A stretch of DNA of 64,000 nt from Candidatus Pseudobacter hemicellulosilyticus (lineage in GTDB: Bacteria > Bacteroidota > Bacteroidia > Chitinophagales > Chitinophagaceae). Under the pieces are notes generated by a model. It was not told where the DNA came from, did not search any database, and saw only the letters and a program-made list of their open reading frames with translations. Made by a program: the position numbers and the translations under genes. Below, in pieces: positions 1-8,200 of this stretch (position 1 is its first letter; each line of letters opens with the position of its first letter). The DNA is taken from positions 3,162,001 through 3,226,000 of the forward strand of contig CP119311.1 in assembly GCA_029202545.1 (NCBI GenBank). The letters run 5' to 3'.

Positions 1-588
1 CTCTATCCTACTTTTGCCGTACTGCTTAATGCTGCGGTCTTTAAGGAGCGGGTCACGGGCATGCAGAAAGCGGCCCTGGTGATCACTTACCTGGGTATTG
101 CCCTGGCTTTCTGGGGCGAGCTGCAGCTGGACCTGGAGAATCCGCATTTCTATAAAGGCTGTCTGCTGGTCTTCGCTTGTGCGGTGACCTTTTCCGTGTA
201 CCTGGCGGGCAGCGGTCAACTGATACCTGTTATTGGTCCTACCCGTTTTACGGCCTATGCAATCCTGGCGGCTACCGGCGGTATCTTCCTGCATTTTGTA
301 CTGGCGGGCAATGGCTGGACAGTGATCAGTGATAGTCGCGACAGCTGGGGCTACGGTCTGTTACTGGCCATTGTGGCCACGGTGGTACCCACCTTTATGT
401 TCTCTGCGGGGGTGAAGCGGATCGGTTCCAACAATGCGGCTATTATTTCGGGGATCGGACCGGTGTCTACTATCCTGCAGGCGCATTGGATACTGGGTGA
501 AGATATTTTCGCGGAGCAGGTGATAGGGACGGCGCTGGTGGTAGCAGGGGTACTGATGATTGGCTGGAAACGAAATCGCAGCGAATAA
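1..588 (+). CDS. EamA/DMT-family transporter, C-terminal part (5' end outside window)
   Basis: The reading frame is open from base 1 through the first internal ATG (61) to TAA at 586-588, so the gene starts before the window. The 195 visible residues are mostly hydrophobic with about five membrane helices. The pattern fits the second half of a drug/metabolite-transporter (EamA) protein: a helix after 'YPTFAVLLNAAVFKERVTG', then helices near visible residues 25-40, 50-70, 75-95, 115-135 and 155-190, ending in basic residues (WKRNRSE). EamA proteins are inner-membrane permeases or exporters of small metabolites, usually about 280-300 residues; the substrate cannot be read from sequence. It ends about 50 bp before the tRNA gene and is unrelated to the polysaccharide loci to the right. 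Confidence 0.8.
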   Translation, partial: LYPTFAVLLNAAVFKERVTGMQKAALVITYLGIALAFWGELQLDLENPHFYKGCLLVFACAVTFSVYLAGSGQLIPVIGPTRFTAYAILAATGGIFLHFVLAGNGWTVISDSRDSWGYGLLLAIVATVVPTFMFSAGVKRIGSNNAAIISGIGPVSTILQAHWILGEDIFAEQVIGTALVVAGVLMIGWKRNRSE

Positions 589-590
589 TT

Positions 591-621
591 TTTTGCAGAG
601 TAAATATATATCCTATATTTG
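591..621 (+). promoter_or_regulatory. Bacteroidota-type promoter of tRNA-Leu
   Basis: TTTTG at 591-595 and a perfect TAnnTTTG box (TATATTTG, 614-621) are separated by 18 bases, matching the -33/-7 consensus of the Bacteroidota housekeeping sigma factor. The box ends 19 bases before the mature tRNA 5' end, leaving room for a short 5' leader. Transcription of the tRNA alone is inferred. Confidence 0.7.
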
Positions 622-640
622 CAGCCCCTGAACAAGGAAT

Positions 641-727
641 GCCCAGGTGGCGAAATTGGTAGACGCACTGTGTTCAGGTCGCAGCGCTCGCAAGGGTGTG
701 CTGGTTCGAATCCAGTCCTGGGCACCA
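641..727 (+). tRNA. tRNA-Leu (anticodon CAG)
   Basis: A complete class II tRNA. Acceptor arms are GCCCAGG (641-647) and CCTGGGC (717-723), followed by discriminator A and an encoded CCA (725-727). The anticodon stem CTGTG/CGCAG (668-672, 680-684) closes the loop TTCAGGT with anticodon CAG at 675-677, reading CUG leucine codons. A long variable arm (about 685-700) and the T arm CTGG-TTCGAAT-CCAG are present, as expected for tRNA-Leu. The gene is followed directly by a terminator hairpin. Confidence 0.97.
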
Positions 728-734
728 AGAAAAT

Positions 735-763
735 CTTCTAAGTCATTGATTTAGAAGTTTTTT
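735..763 (+). terminator. Rho-independent terminator after tRNA-Leu
   Basis: A perfect 7-bp inverted repeat, CTTCTAA (735-741) and TTAGAAG (751-757), is followed immediately by six T residues (758-763). It lies eight bases after the CCA end of the tRNA, so it most likely ends the tRNA transcript. Confidence 0.7.
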
Positions 764-1042
764 CTTTTATGGCATCGCTGCTTTTTTACGCTTTCGTTCA
801 ACATTTCTGACACACCGACGACGAACAAGCATGTCACACAAAAATGACTGACCACTACCTGCGTGCGTATAGCACCAAGACAAAAACTCAGAAAGCAGAT
901 GCACAAAACACCTCGCTGTGCGTCTGTATTACAATTTAAATCCTCCAAAAAAATAAGGCAGCTGTTGAGTCAAATAGACTAAAAGGGAACTAATACCAAG
1001 CGATTATCCGGAACGTTGGTGGTGGAAGAATGCGCACAATTA
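764..1042. other. Non-coding stretch between tRNA-Leu and the FtsZ-like block
   Basis: With the terminator, the gap from the tRNA to the next gene is about 315 bp. I see no credible gene in it. The only open frame (751-948, minus strand) is cysteine-rich and low in acidic residues, unlike a real protein. A nine-base match to the tRNA 3' edge (GCACCAAGA at 722-730) recurs near 871-879. It is too short to call an attachment site. Confidence 0.5.
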
Positions 1043-1804
1043 TCAATCCGGCTTTTGACCATCCAAAAAAGTATTGATGGTAGATATTGTAGATTTTGTT
1101 GAGGAAGCATCATCAGGGTCTTCTTTTTTCACCTCAACATTACTGTAAAAACTTTCAATGTAACTGATAGTATTGTATAATTCCAAATTTCGCCTGATAT
1201 AAGCCGGCACTGTGTCAAATTCATTGTTTGTGTTGGCGCTGTTTACATTGAAAGACAGGTTTCTCAATTTCTGAATTCGTTCCTCAGCCCTTCCTTTCTG
1301 TCCTTTCTCCTCATCCGATGGTATATTTATTTCCTTATACTTTTCCTGCAAGGATGCAAGGCCGCTATTAATAGTTTCAAGTTCTGCAATGGCAGTAACT
1401 GTTTCCTGATTTATGGATAGCATAGCGGTCTCAAGCTTCAGTCTCGCTGCCTTTGATTTCCCCTTTGACATCTCAGCCGTATTTTTAGTGACGTGATCGT
1501 ATGTCTTCCGCCATTGTTCAAGTATCCGGGCTATTATTCTTTGGTGCTCTTTAATGCTTTCTGCAACAGCATGTTGATGGAACAGCCTTTCCTTCTCCTG
1601 GACAAGTTGTACAACTTCCTGTTCAACCTGCAGCATGTCCTGCTCATCTGTTTTAATCGTGTTACTCAAATATTCTTTATATTCCAAAAATTCCATCTTT
1701 CCTATCTTGTAATTGACCCTTTTACTGTTTTGAAATAGTCTGAAAATAACGAACAGGCCAAAGCAAAAAAGAAAGGTAGTTGATACGAGGATTATGCTGA
1801 ACAT
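1043..1804 (-). CDS. One-TM coiled-coil protein coupled to the FtsZ-like gene
   Basis: A protein of about 253 residues starting at MFSIILVS. The start at 1804 is chosen because its ATG shares one base with the TAA stop of the upstream FtsZ-like gene (TAATG at 1802-1806), a typical translational-coupling junction; a start 13 codons earlier would overlap that gene. One strongly hydrophobic segment at residues 2-22 is followed by basic residues (NSKRVNYKIGK) and a long heptad-like helical region of about residues 40-165, rich in E, K, Q and L. The C-terminal third is polar and probably flexible. No enzymatic motif is visible. I do not recognise the family. The layout suggests a membrane-anchored cytoplasmic coiled coil acting with the FtsZ-like GTPase, for example as a spacer, anchor or polymer-binding partner; this is inference. 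Confidence 0.7.
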   Translation of the reverse strand: MFSIILVSTTFLFCFGLFVIFRLFQNSKRVNYKIGKMEFLEYKEYLSNTIKTDEQDMLQVEQEVVQLVQEKERLFHQHAVAESIKEHQRIIARILEQWRKTYDHVTKNTAEMSKGKSKAARLKLETAMLSINQETVTAIAELETINSGLASLQEKYKEINIPSDEEKGQKGRAEERIQKLRNLSFNVNSANTNNEFDTVPAYIRRNLELYNTISYIESFYSNVEVKKEDPDDASSTKSTISTINTFLDGQKPD

Positions 1805-3300
1805 TATACTAGAATTAAATAAAGAATAGACATCAGCACACAAAAAATACCAGTAAGGGTATGGATGCTATAATACTCTGGTCTGTAAGCCAACCCAAGC
1901 GTTATGAGGAACATAGCCAGAACCACAATGAACAAAATAAGTGTCCAGGACTTAATCCTTGCAATTTCTTTGGCCTCTTTGGCTATGGAAAAATAATGTT
2001 TAGTAATCAGCCTGCTTTCTTCTTCCTCAAAAACGGTATGTAACCGATATACTTTAAGCAGAATTAGATTGTCATAAAAGAGATAAGGGAATAGCTGGGC
2101 AAGTGAAACGGATGCCAGCGATATTCCAAATCCTATATTTTGTACATTAAACAAAAACTTGAATAGGGTTTGCATCGTCAATATAAAAGCAGGCATGAGT
2201 ATCGCCTGCGTAACCCTCTTGGGCATGCCGGCCGGAAGTTTTAACTTTAAACGTAGTGCAGTTGTTTCATCCCTTTTATCCGGTGCAATTTCTTTATTTG
2301 GTAATTCAGTTGATTCTTCAATAGGGTCCTGATTCGGATCTAAAATACCTGTAATGATGATTGATACTTTCAGGTGATTACCCAGGGTATCATCATAACC
2401 TAACCCCATAATAACATCGGCTCCCTCTCCCAGCAACCCAAACAGGTATTGACTGATAATCTCCACTTCATCCATCGTGAATTCTGCGTTGCCTGCTGCC
2501 GAATTAATATTAATTAAAACATTTTTGGCTTCCCGCAGATGCAGGTTGGTTAAAAACAACTGATCAATGGAAGCCTGGATTGCCTTCACGGCACGATAAT
2601 CTCCAGCAGCCATTCCATAGCCCATAATTCCATGTCCACCATTCTTTACAACTGTTAAAAGATCAGTAAAGTCTACATTGATCTGCCCTGTACTATTTAT
2701 GATATCTGTAAGGCATTTAACAGCCACCAGCAGAATCTCATCAGCATGAACAAATAGATCTTTATAACTCGTGTTGTCTTTTTTCTTTCTTAACTTGTCT
2801 AATTCTATAACTACCAGTGTGTCTACACTTTTTTTTAGTTTCAATACGGCTTCCTTAGCCTGTTTCACCCGTTTCTTTCCTTCAAAAACTGCTGGAATCG
2901 TCACAATACAAATGGTGATAATTCCCATTTCTTTACAAAGGTTGCTGATAACCGGAGTAGCGCCAGTTCCTGTTCCCCCTCCCAATCCAGTTGTCAGCAA
3001 TACAAGCCTTGTTCCATCGCTCAAAAAATGCTTCACCGCATCAAGACTTTCCAGGCAGGCATCTCTTCCTACATGCGGCTTACAACCTGATCCCAAACCT
3101 TCAGTAAGTTTTGGCCCCAATTGAATTTTGTTTACCACAGGGTTGCCTTGCAGACTATCCGAATCAGTATTACATATACAAAAATCAACACCTTCCGGTT
3201 GCTGGTTAAATAGGCGGGCAACCGCATTACTGCCTCCGCCTCCAATGCCAATAACTTTAACAGGTGAAGTTTCTGTGCGTTTAATTGCTTCCTCTATCAT
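1804..3300 (-). CDS. FtsZ-like tubulin-family GTPase with C-terminal membrane segments
   Basis: 498 residues. The N-terminal ~320 residues are an FtsZ/tubulin-type GTPase. Visible features are the N-terminal glycine loop IGIGGGGSNAV (17-27), NTDSD (44-48), the tubulin signature GGGTGTG (107-113), and an intact T7 loop NVDFTD (208-213) with both acidic residues used for GTP hydrolysis across the polymer interface. After a charged linker (about 325-360) the protein has roughly four hydrophobic segments (about 365-385, 388-412, 452-472, 480-498). The FtsA/ZipA-binding tail peptide of cell-division FtsZ is absent, so this is a divergent paralogue, not the division protein. Membrane-linked FtsZ-like families proposed to remodel membranes are known; assignment to one of them is inference. 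It follows the avidin gene by 154 bp and is coupled to the downstream coiled-coil gene. Its DNA is AT-richer than the PULs to the right. Confidence 0.85.
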   Translation of the reverse strand: MIEEAIKRTETSPVKVIGIGGGGSNAVARLFNQQPEGVDFCICNTDSDSLQGNPVVNKIQLGPKLTEGLGSGCKPHVGRDACLESLDAVKHFLSDGTRLVLLTTGLGGGTGTGATPVISNLCKEMGIITICIVTIPAVFEGKKRVKQAKEAVLKLKKSVDTLVVIELDKLRKKKDNTSYKDLFVHADEILLVAVKCLTDIINSTGQINVDFTDLLTVVKNGGHGIMGYGMAAGDYRAVKAIQASIDQLFLTNLHLREAKNVLININSAAGNAEFTMDEVEIISQYLFGLLGEGADVIMGLGYDDTLGNHLKVSIIITGILDPNQDPIEESTELPNKEIAPDKRDETTALRLKLKLPAGMPKRVTQAILMPAFILTMQTLFKFLFNVQNIGFGISLASVSLAQLFPYLFYDNLILLKVYRLHTVFEEEESRLITKHYFSIAKEAKEIARIKSWTLILFIVVLAMFLITLGLAYRPEYYSIHTLTGIFCVLMSILYLILV

Positions 3301-3454
3301 TAATTATGGGTGCTCTTTTGGGCTATTAGTCAAAATAAGTTATCATTCGCCTTCAACCAACTGTCAAAACCGTTTGCTATGGCAATCACCTGTCGAATGG
3401 AAAAAAAGGGTAGACAAAATGGGACAGTGCAGCCCATACAGTTATTGTAGATAC

Positions 3455-3874
3455 TTATTTGACTAATGGGGCTGACGATTTTACACCGTGTAAAGAATTA
3501 TTTTCTTGTTCGGATTTGGATGGCAGAAGTCTTGTGAAAACATCTTTACCTACAAGTGTCGAATGCCAATTATCGTCGTCTTCTGTCTCAGCCGTTAAAA
3601 GCCAGGTTGTCACAATGGTTTCTTCGCCAGCGATCTCTTGAATCTGACCACTCCATGTAGTTACAGAATCAGAACTTCCGTATTGATTATTCCACAATAC
3701 AACCCAGCCAATTGCAGTGCTTGCATCATTATCAATATCCATTTTCCCGGTCAATTCATAGATACCCGAAGCATCTCCAACTTTTGTATGATACGTTCCT
3801 TGTATGTTCTTGCCATTTACCTGGAGGACCATCTGGGAGCCGAGTTGGTTATACCATGTTCCATTGATATTCAT
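3455..3874 (-). CDS. Avidin/streptavidin-family biotin-binding protein, no signal peptide
   Basis: 139 residues with clear streptavidin-type order: GTWYNQLGS (5-13), GTYHTKVGDAS (26-36), GWVVLWNNQY (56-65), TTWSGQ (72-77), TTWLLT (89-94) and STLVGKD (105-111). The residues lining the biotin pocket appear kept: N9, S13, Y28, T30 (Ser in streptavidin), W61, S70, T72, W74, W91, L93, W103 and D111. The beta-barrel fills residues 3-118, followed by a ~20-residue polar tail. Known avidins are usually secreted, but this one begins one strand before the barrel and has no signal peptide, so as called it would be cytoplasmic. A start further upstream is not evident. It is the first gene of the leftward block with the FtsZ-like and coiled-coil proteins. 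Whether they share a transcript is uncertain because of the 154-bp gap. Confidence 0.9.
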   Translation of the reverse strand: MNINGTWYNQLGSQMVLQVNGKNIQGTYHTKVGDASGIYELTGKMDIDNDASTAIGWVVLWNNQYGSSDSVTTWSGQIQEIAGEETIVTTWLLTAETEDDDNWHSTLVGKDVFTRLLPSKSEQENNSLHGVKSSAPLVK

Positions 3875-3928
3875 ATGAGCGTAGCTTTTAGTCGTGTCTG
3901 AATGTAATAAATTGGACCTAAGTTCTCT

Positions 3929-3968
3929 AAAATCGGGTTGTGATAAATAGGTGTTTTAACCCGATTTT
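3929..3968. repeat. Perfect 11-bp inverted repeat
   Basis: AAAATCGGGTT (3929-3939) and AACCCGATTTT (3958-3968) are exact reverse complements around an 18-base spacer. It sits about 55 bp upstream of the avidin start. It could be a hairpin acting as a terminator (the right arm ends in T4), an operator for the avidin block, or the end of a small mobile element. The sequence does not decide between these. Confidence 0.6.
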
Positions 3969-4424
3969 CGGAATTGTTCTGGCGCCAATGAGGCGGAGAA
4001 TTCCATGTCGCTAAAATTTTATGTCAGTCGAACATCAAATGATGACAACGAAGAAGGCTCCCTTATAGTTCTCGGTTGATCTTGCATTGCGCAATGCTGA
4101 GAGCATATGCAAAGCAGGTAGAGCCGTTCCCTGGCCATCATGAGCGGGACCCGCGGGGGAAAGAATTTGTAGCTTATTTAAAAAGAATACGCTGAACCTT
4201 ACAGCTAGAAAATTGAATGTGCTCATAAGGTGTAGGTAATCAATTGTTTATGTTTTTCGGATACTATAGTGCTGACCCAAGCCCAGTCACATTTATTCCT
4301 GAATACATTCATTTAAGTATTTTTATTTATTGCCCGCGTCCCCTCAACCGGGCGCCGGGGAATTTGAGTTTATTCCAATTCAAACTATTATGTATATTTA
4401 GCTCAACGATTACGCGCCATTTCT
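3969..4424. other. Gene-poor stretch, possible mobile-element remnant
   Basis: The region between the avidin start and the response regulator (about 550 bp in all) has no gene I would defend. A 63-codon minus-strand frame (4035-4226) resembles chance translation of a structured non-coding DNA. GC-rich patches (about 4135-4160 and 4337-4362) sit within otherwise AT-rich sequence, which suggests mixed origin, such as debris of a mobile element. I could not match it to a named element. The promoter of the response regulator should lie at its right end; a partial -7 box (TATATTTA, 4393-4400) is the best candidate. Confidence 0.35.
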
Positions 4425-5192
4425 ATGAATGATACCATTCTTATTATTGATGACAACGAGGATATGCTGGATTTTTTATCCATTGTCTTAGGTGAGCACT
4501 ATACCATCCTGCCCGCTTTGAACGGAACTATTGCACAGGGTATACTGGACACTGAAGTGGTACACCTGATCATTTCAGATATTATGATGCCCGGTATAGA
4601 CGGCTTTGAACTGTGCAGGCTGGTTAAGTCCAATGTGGAATACTGCCATATCCCTATCATCTTATTAACTTCCAAGAATACCTACCAGGCCCATATTGAA
4701 GGGTTGGAAGTAGGGGCTGATGCCTATATCCAGAAACCTTTCTCACAGGAATTTCTACTGTTGCAGATCTCCAATCTGTTAAAGAACCGGTTAAAAATTA
4801 AAGAGCATTTTGCCAGTTCTCCTTTTGAAGATGTCAGGGTAATGGCCCATTCAAAAACTGATGAGGCATTTCTTAAAAAGCTGGATGAATATATCCGCGA
4901 CAATATCAAAGATCCCAATATTGATATTGATAAACTGGCGGAGCATATGTTTATGAGCCGCACCACTTTTTACCGGAAAATAAAATCCCTTTCTTCCTTA
5001 TCACCCAAAGAATTAATTGATATTACCCGTCTGAAAAAAGCAGCCGGCCTGGTTGCCGAGAATGAATTTTCATTAAATGAAATTTCAAAAATGGTGGGGT
5101 ACAGCTCACAAAGCCTGTTTACCCGGAATTTCCGAAAGTATTTTAAAGTGAATCCCCTGGAATATTCCAGTACGCTCCTGAAAGAAAAATAG
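4425..5192 (+). CDS. Response regulator with AraC-type DNA-binding domain (locus A)
   Basis: 255 residues. The N-terminal receiver domain (about 3-120) has the acidic pair D9/D10, phospho-acceptor D52 in SDIMMPG, T82 and K104 in QKPF. The C-terminal part (about 150-250) is an AraC-family double helix-turn-helix, with MSRTTFYRKIKSL in the first and VGYSSQSLFTRNFRKYF in the second. In many Bacteroidota these modules are fused to the sensor in one hybrid protein; here they are a separate protein. It converges with the propeller sensor kinase 54 bp downstream, which is the obvious partner. The inferred role is activation of the operon starting at 8691 when its glycan signal is sensed. A paralogue with the same layout lies at 38020. 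Confidence 0.93.
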   Translation: MNDTILIIDDNEDMLDFLSIVLGEHYTILPALNGTIAQGILDTEVVHLIISDIMMPGIDGFELCRLVKSNVEYCHIPIILLTSKNTYQAHIEGLEVGADAYIQKPFSQEFLLLQISNLLKNRLKIKEHFASSPFEDVRVMAHSKTDEAFLKKLDEYIRDNIKDPNIDIDKLAEHMFMSRTTFYRKIKSLSSLSPKELIDITRLKKAAGLVAENEFSLNEISKMVGYSSQSLFTRNFRKYFKVNPLEYSSTLLKEK

Positions 5193-5245
5193 ATCAGCAT
5201 ACCAGTTTTTGTATTACCGCTGCGGGTTGCCAGATCCCGGGACGC

Positions 5246-8200
5246 TTATATCTTTTTCCAACTGCTCAATTGGAATTCAAATTTTTGATGTACGGGCAAT
5301 TGCAGTTCAAAAACGATCAGGTCCTGCTTGCCGGAAACCAGTTGCAGGGACCCGTTGTGCAGGTCGGTAAGCACTTTTGCAAGGGATAGACCGATGCCAG
5401 TCCCCGGCTTATTGTTTCCCCTCAACCTGACAAAAGGCTCAAATATCTGCTGCCTGAATTCTTCAGGTATGCCTTTGCCATCATTCATGAACTGAATGGT
5501 GAAGTGATTGTCGGAATCCTGTATGGGTTTAATAGTTACTGAAACCTTACAGGCGGCATATTTAACAGCGTTCGAGATCATATTGCTGCATATCTTAATA
5601 AACGCCTCCCTGTCAACGTAGGCCATATAGTGGCTTTCCGGTAGTTCCAGTTGCAGATCAATATGGTTACTGTTAGCCTGCTGTTTGAATACAGCTACAA
5701 GGTCAGTAACCACCAAACTGATATCTGTTTTTACAAAGTTTAAGCTGAACTGGTGTACTTCGGTTTTCCTGAAGTCAAGCAACTGGTTGGCTAATTCTAC
5801 CAGTCTTTTGATATTTTTTTCGGCTATGGTCAGGCTTTTTTTGATGTCAGGCTCTTTATCAAATTTTTTGATCAGCCACTCAATCGGTCCGGCGATGAGT
5901 GTAAGGGGTGTTTGTATTTCGTGGGTGATATTAGTAAAGAACTCGATCTTGGCTTGGTAGATCTCTTTTTCCTTTTCGTGCTCAAAAAGTTGCTGTTTCC
6001 GGAGGTTCTTTCTTTCGAGATAGCGGTGATACAATCGTACCAGGAAGTACAGACAGGCTACCAGGGTTATGGTGTATAATATATAGGCTGTATTACTCTT
6101 CCAGAACGGCGGCAGGATCCTGATGGTCAGATGACGTTCTTTGCCTGTCCAGCTTTGGGTATTGCTTTCCGCCTGTACAATAAATTCATATTTTCCCGGC
6201 GCCAGATCTGTAAAATAGGCGTGGCGATTGGTGCTGAGATAGGTCCAGGATTCATCAAGTCCCTTCATCCGGAACTTATACCTTGTTACTTCGGGCGCAG
6301 AAAAGTTCAATGCCGCAAATTCAATACTGAAATTATTCTGGTTGTACTGAAGTACGATGGTATCGGTATATAAGATAGATCTGGAAAAAGGGCTGTTGCT
6401 GGCGTCCGGAATTACTTCTTTATTATTGATCTGGAAGCCGGTAATATAGGTGGGGGGACTTGCTTCTTTCTGGTCAAAAGAAGACGGGTCAAAAGAGATC
6501 ATTCCTTTGATTGAACCGAAGTACATCTTCCCATCAGTGTGTTTATACGCAGCGTTATAGTTGAACTGATCGGTTATTAATCCATTGGCCTGCGTGTAGA
6601 CCTTTATTGCTTCTGTTTCTATATGCAAACGGATGATGCCCTTGAGTGAACTGATCCATAAATGTTTTGAATTGTCTTCCAGGATAGCATACAGCACATT
6701 GGTGGGTAGCCCGTTTTGGGTAGTGTACTTTTTGACCGTTTTCCTGTCGGCGCTTAATTTTATTAATCCGCCGCCAGTGGTGGCAAACCACAAAGAATGA
6801 TTGCTGTCCTCAAAAATATTATATACGGCAAATTCATTGATGATCCTGTTATCCAGCGTGTCGCCGAACCGTACGTTGCCATGCTGACCTGTGGCAGGAT
6901 TGTAGTAAAAAGCGCCGTTGGATACACTGCCTGTCCAGATATTGCCCTGGCTGTCTTCTGTTATATCAAATGTGTATACGTTGTAGGGGATCTGCGGAAC
7001 GGTTTTAAAGGACTTACGTCGTGGGTCATAGACATAGAGGCTCGGCCCGTGATAGGCGGTGCCGACAAGTATGGTGCTGTCTTTTGTGTAAAAAAGGCAG
7101 GTTACAAAATCGCTGGTTTCATTACCATTGTTTTTAATGAGCTTATACCGGTCTGTAATTTTACCGCTCCGGGTATCCATTATGTCGAGGCCGTTATAGA
7201 ACATCCCGATGAAAAGCTGGTTTCCCGCAGCCAGTAAACCATGTACATTGTAATAGGAGATGCTTTCCTTTTTCCCGGATGCGATGAAGTTAGTGAACTG
7301 TTCCGTTTCCAGGTCAAGTTTGTTGATGCCTGCGTCCTCCGTGCCTATCCAGAGCTGGTTGTTTTTGTCAGGAGCTATTACTCTGACTGCGTTTCCAGAT
7401 AGGGAACTGATGCCAGGACGATGATAGTATTTTTTAAATTTTGCATTTTCTTTCGAGTAGTAATTGATGCCCCCGAAATAAGTGCCCACCCACATGCTGC
7501 CCTGCCGGTCCCTGAAAAAGGTATACACTGCATTGTCTGATATGGAATAGGGATCCCCGGGGATTTTATTCAGGTGCTGAACAGTGTCAGCGGCGAGGTT
7601 ATATATATAGATGCCGGACTCTGTAGCTATCCAGTATTGCTGTTCATCTCCCTTTATAATATCCCGCACGTAGATGGATGTCTGCCTGTTCTTTTCCAGC
7701 GCCAGCGACCTGGAGGTTTTGGTTTTATGATTGTAGATTTTAAGCCCCTGGGTGAAACAGCCGATCAGCAGCTCATCATCATTAATGGGATATATCCTGC
7801 TGATAGATCTTAGGTTGGCAGGAATACCCGGATCAATTATGCTGATATTCTCAATGGATCTGTTCTCAAAGTTGTATCTGCCAATGCTGCCATCTTCTCT
7901 TCCTATCCAAAGTCCTTTGCTGCTGTCAGCTGTAATGCAGGACCCTTTGATCTCCAGGTTTTCCACCAGGTGGCTGTTGTTGTTGTACCTGTATAATTGG
8001 TTGCCGGTCAAAAACAACAGGTTGTTTTGATCGTCCATTGCCAGGTGGCTGATATAAGTTGCGGGTATGGCGGCTATTTTTGTAGTAACTTCTTTGTAGG
8101 GATCATATTTAAATATCCCCTTGCCTGTTCCTGCCCATATTGTCCGGTCTGCGCCTTCCAGGAGCACCGTTATGATATTATTGCCGATGTTGCTGTTCGG

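Noticed and set aside
351..728. Minus-strand open frame across the tRNA-Leu
   Set aside because: It is the antisense of the transporter end and of the tRNA; proteins of the 'RTGFEPAHPCERCDLNTVRL' kind are a well-known annotation artefact of antisense tRNA-Leu.
871..879. Possible attachment-site copy of the tRNA 3' edge
   Set aside because: Only nine bases match, there is no integrase nearby, and the copy does not bound the accessory genes.
751..948. 65-codon minus-strand frame after the tRNA terminator
   Set aside because: Cysteine- and basic-rich composition, no recognisable domain, overlaps the terminator; probably chance.
1804..3300. Cell-division FtsZ
   Set aside because: It lacks the C-terminal FtsA-binding peptide, has several membrane segments, and is not next to ftsA/ftsQ or mur genes.
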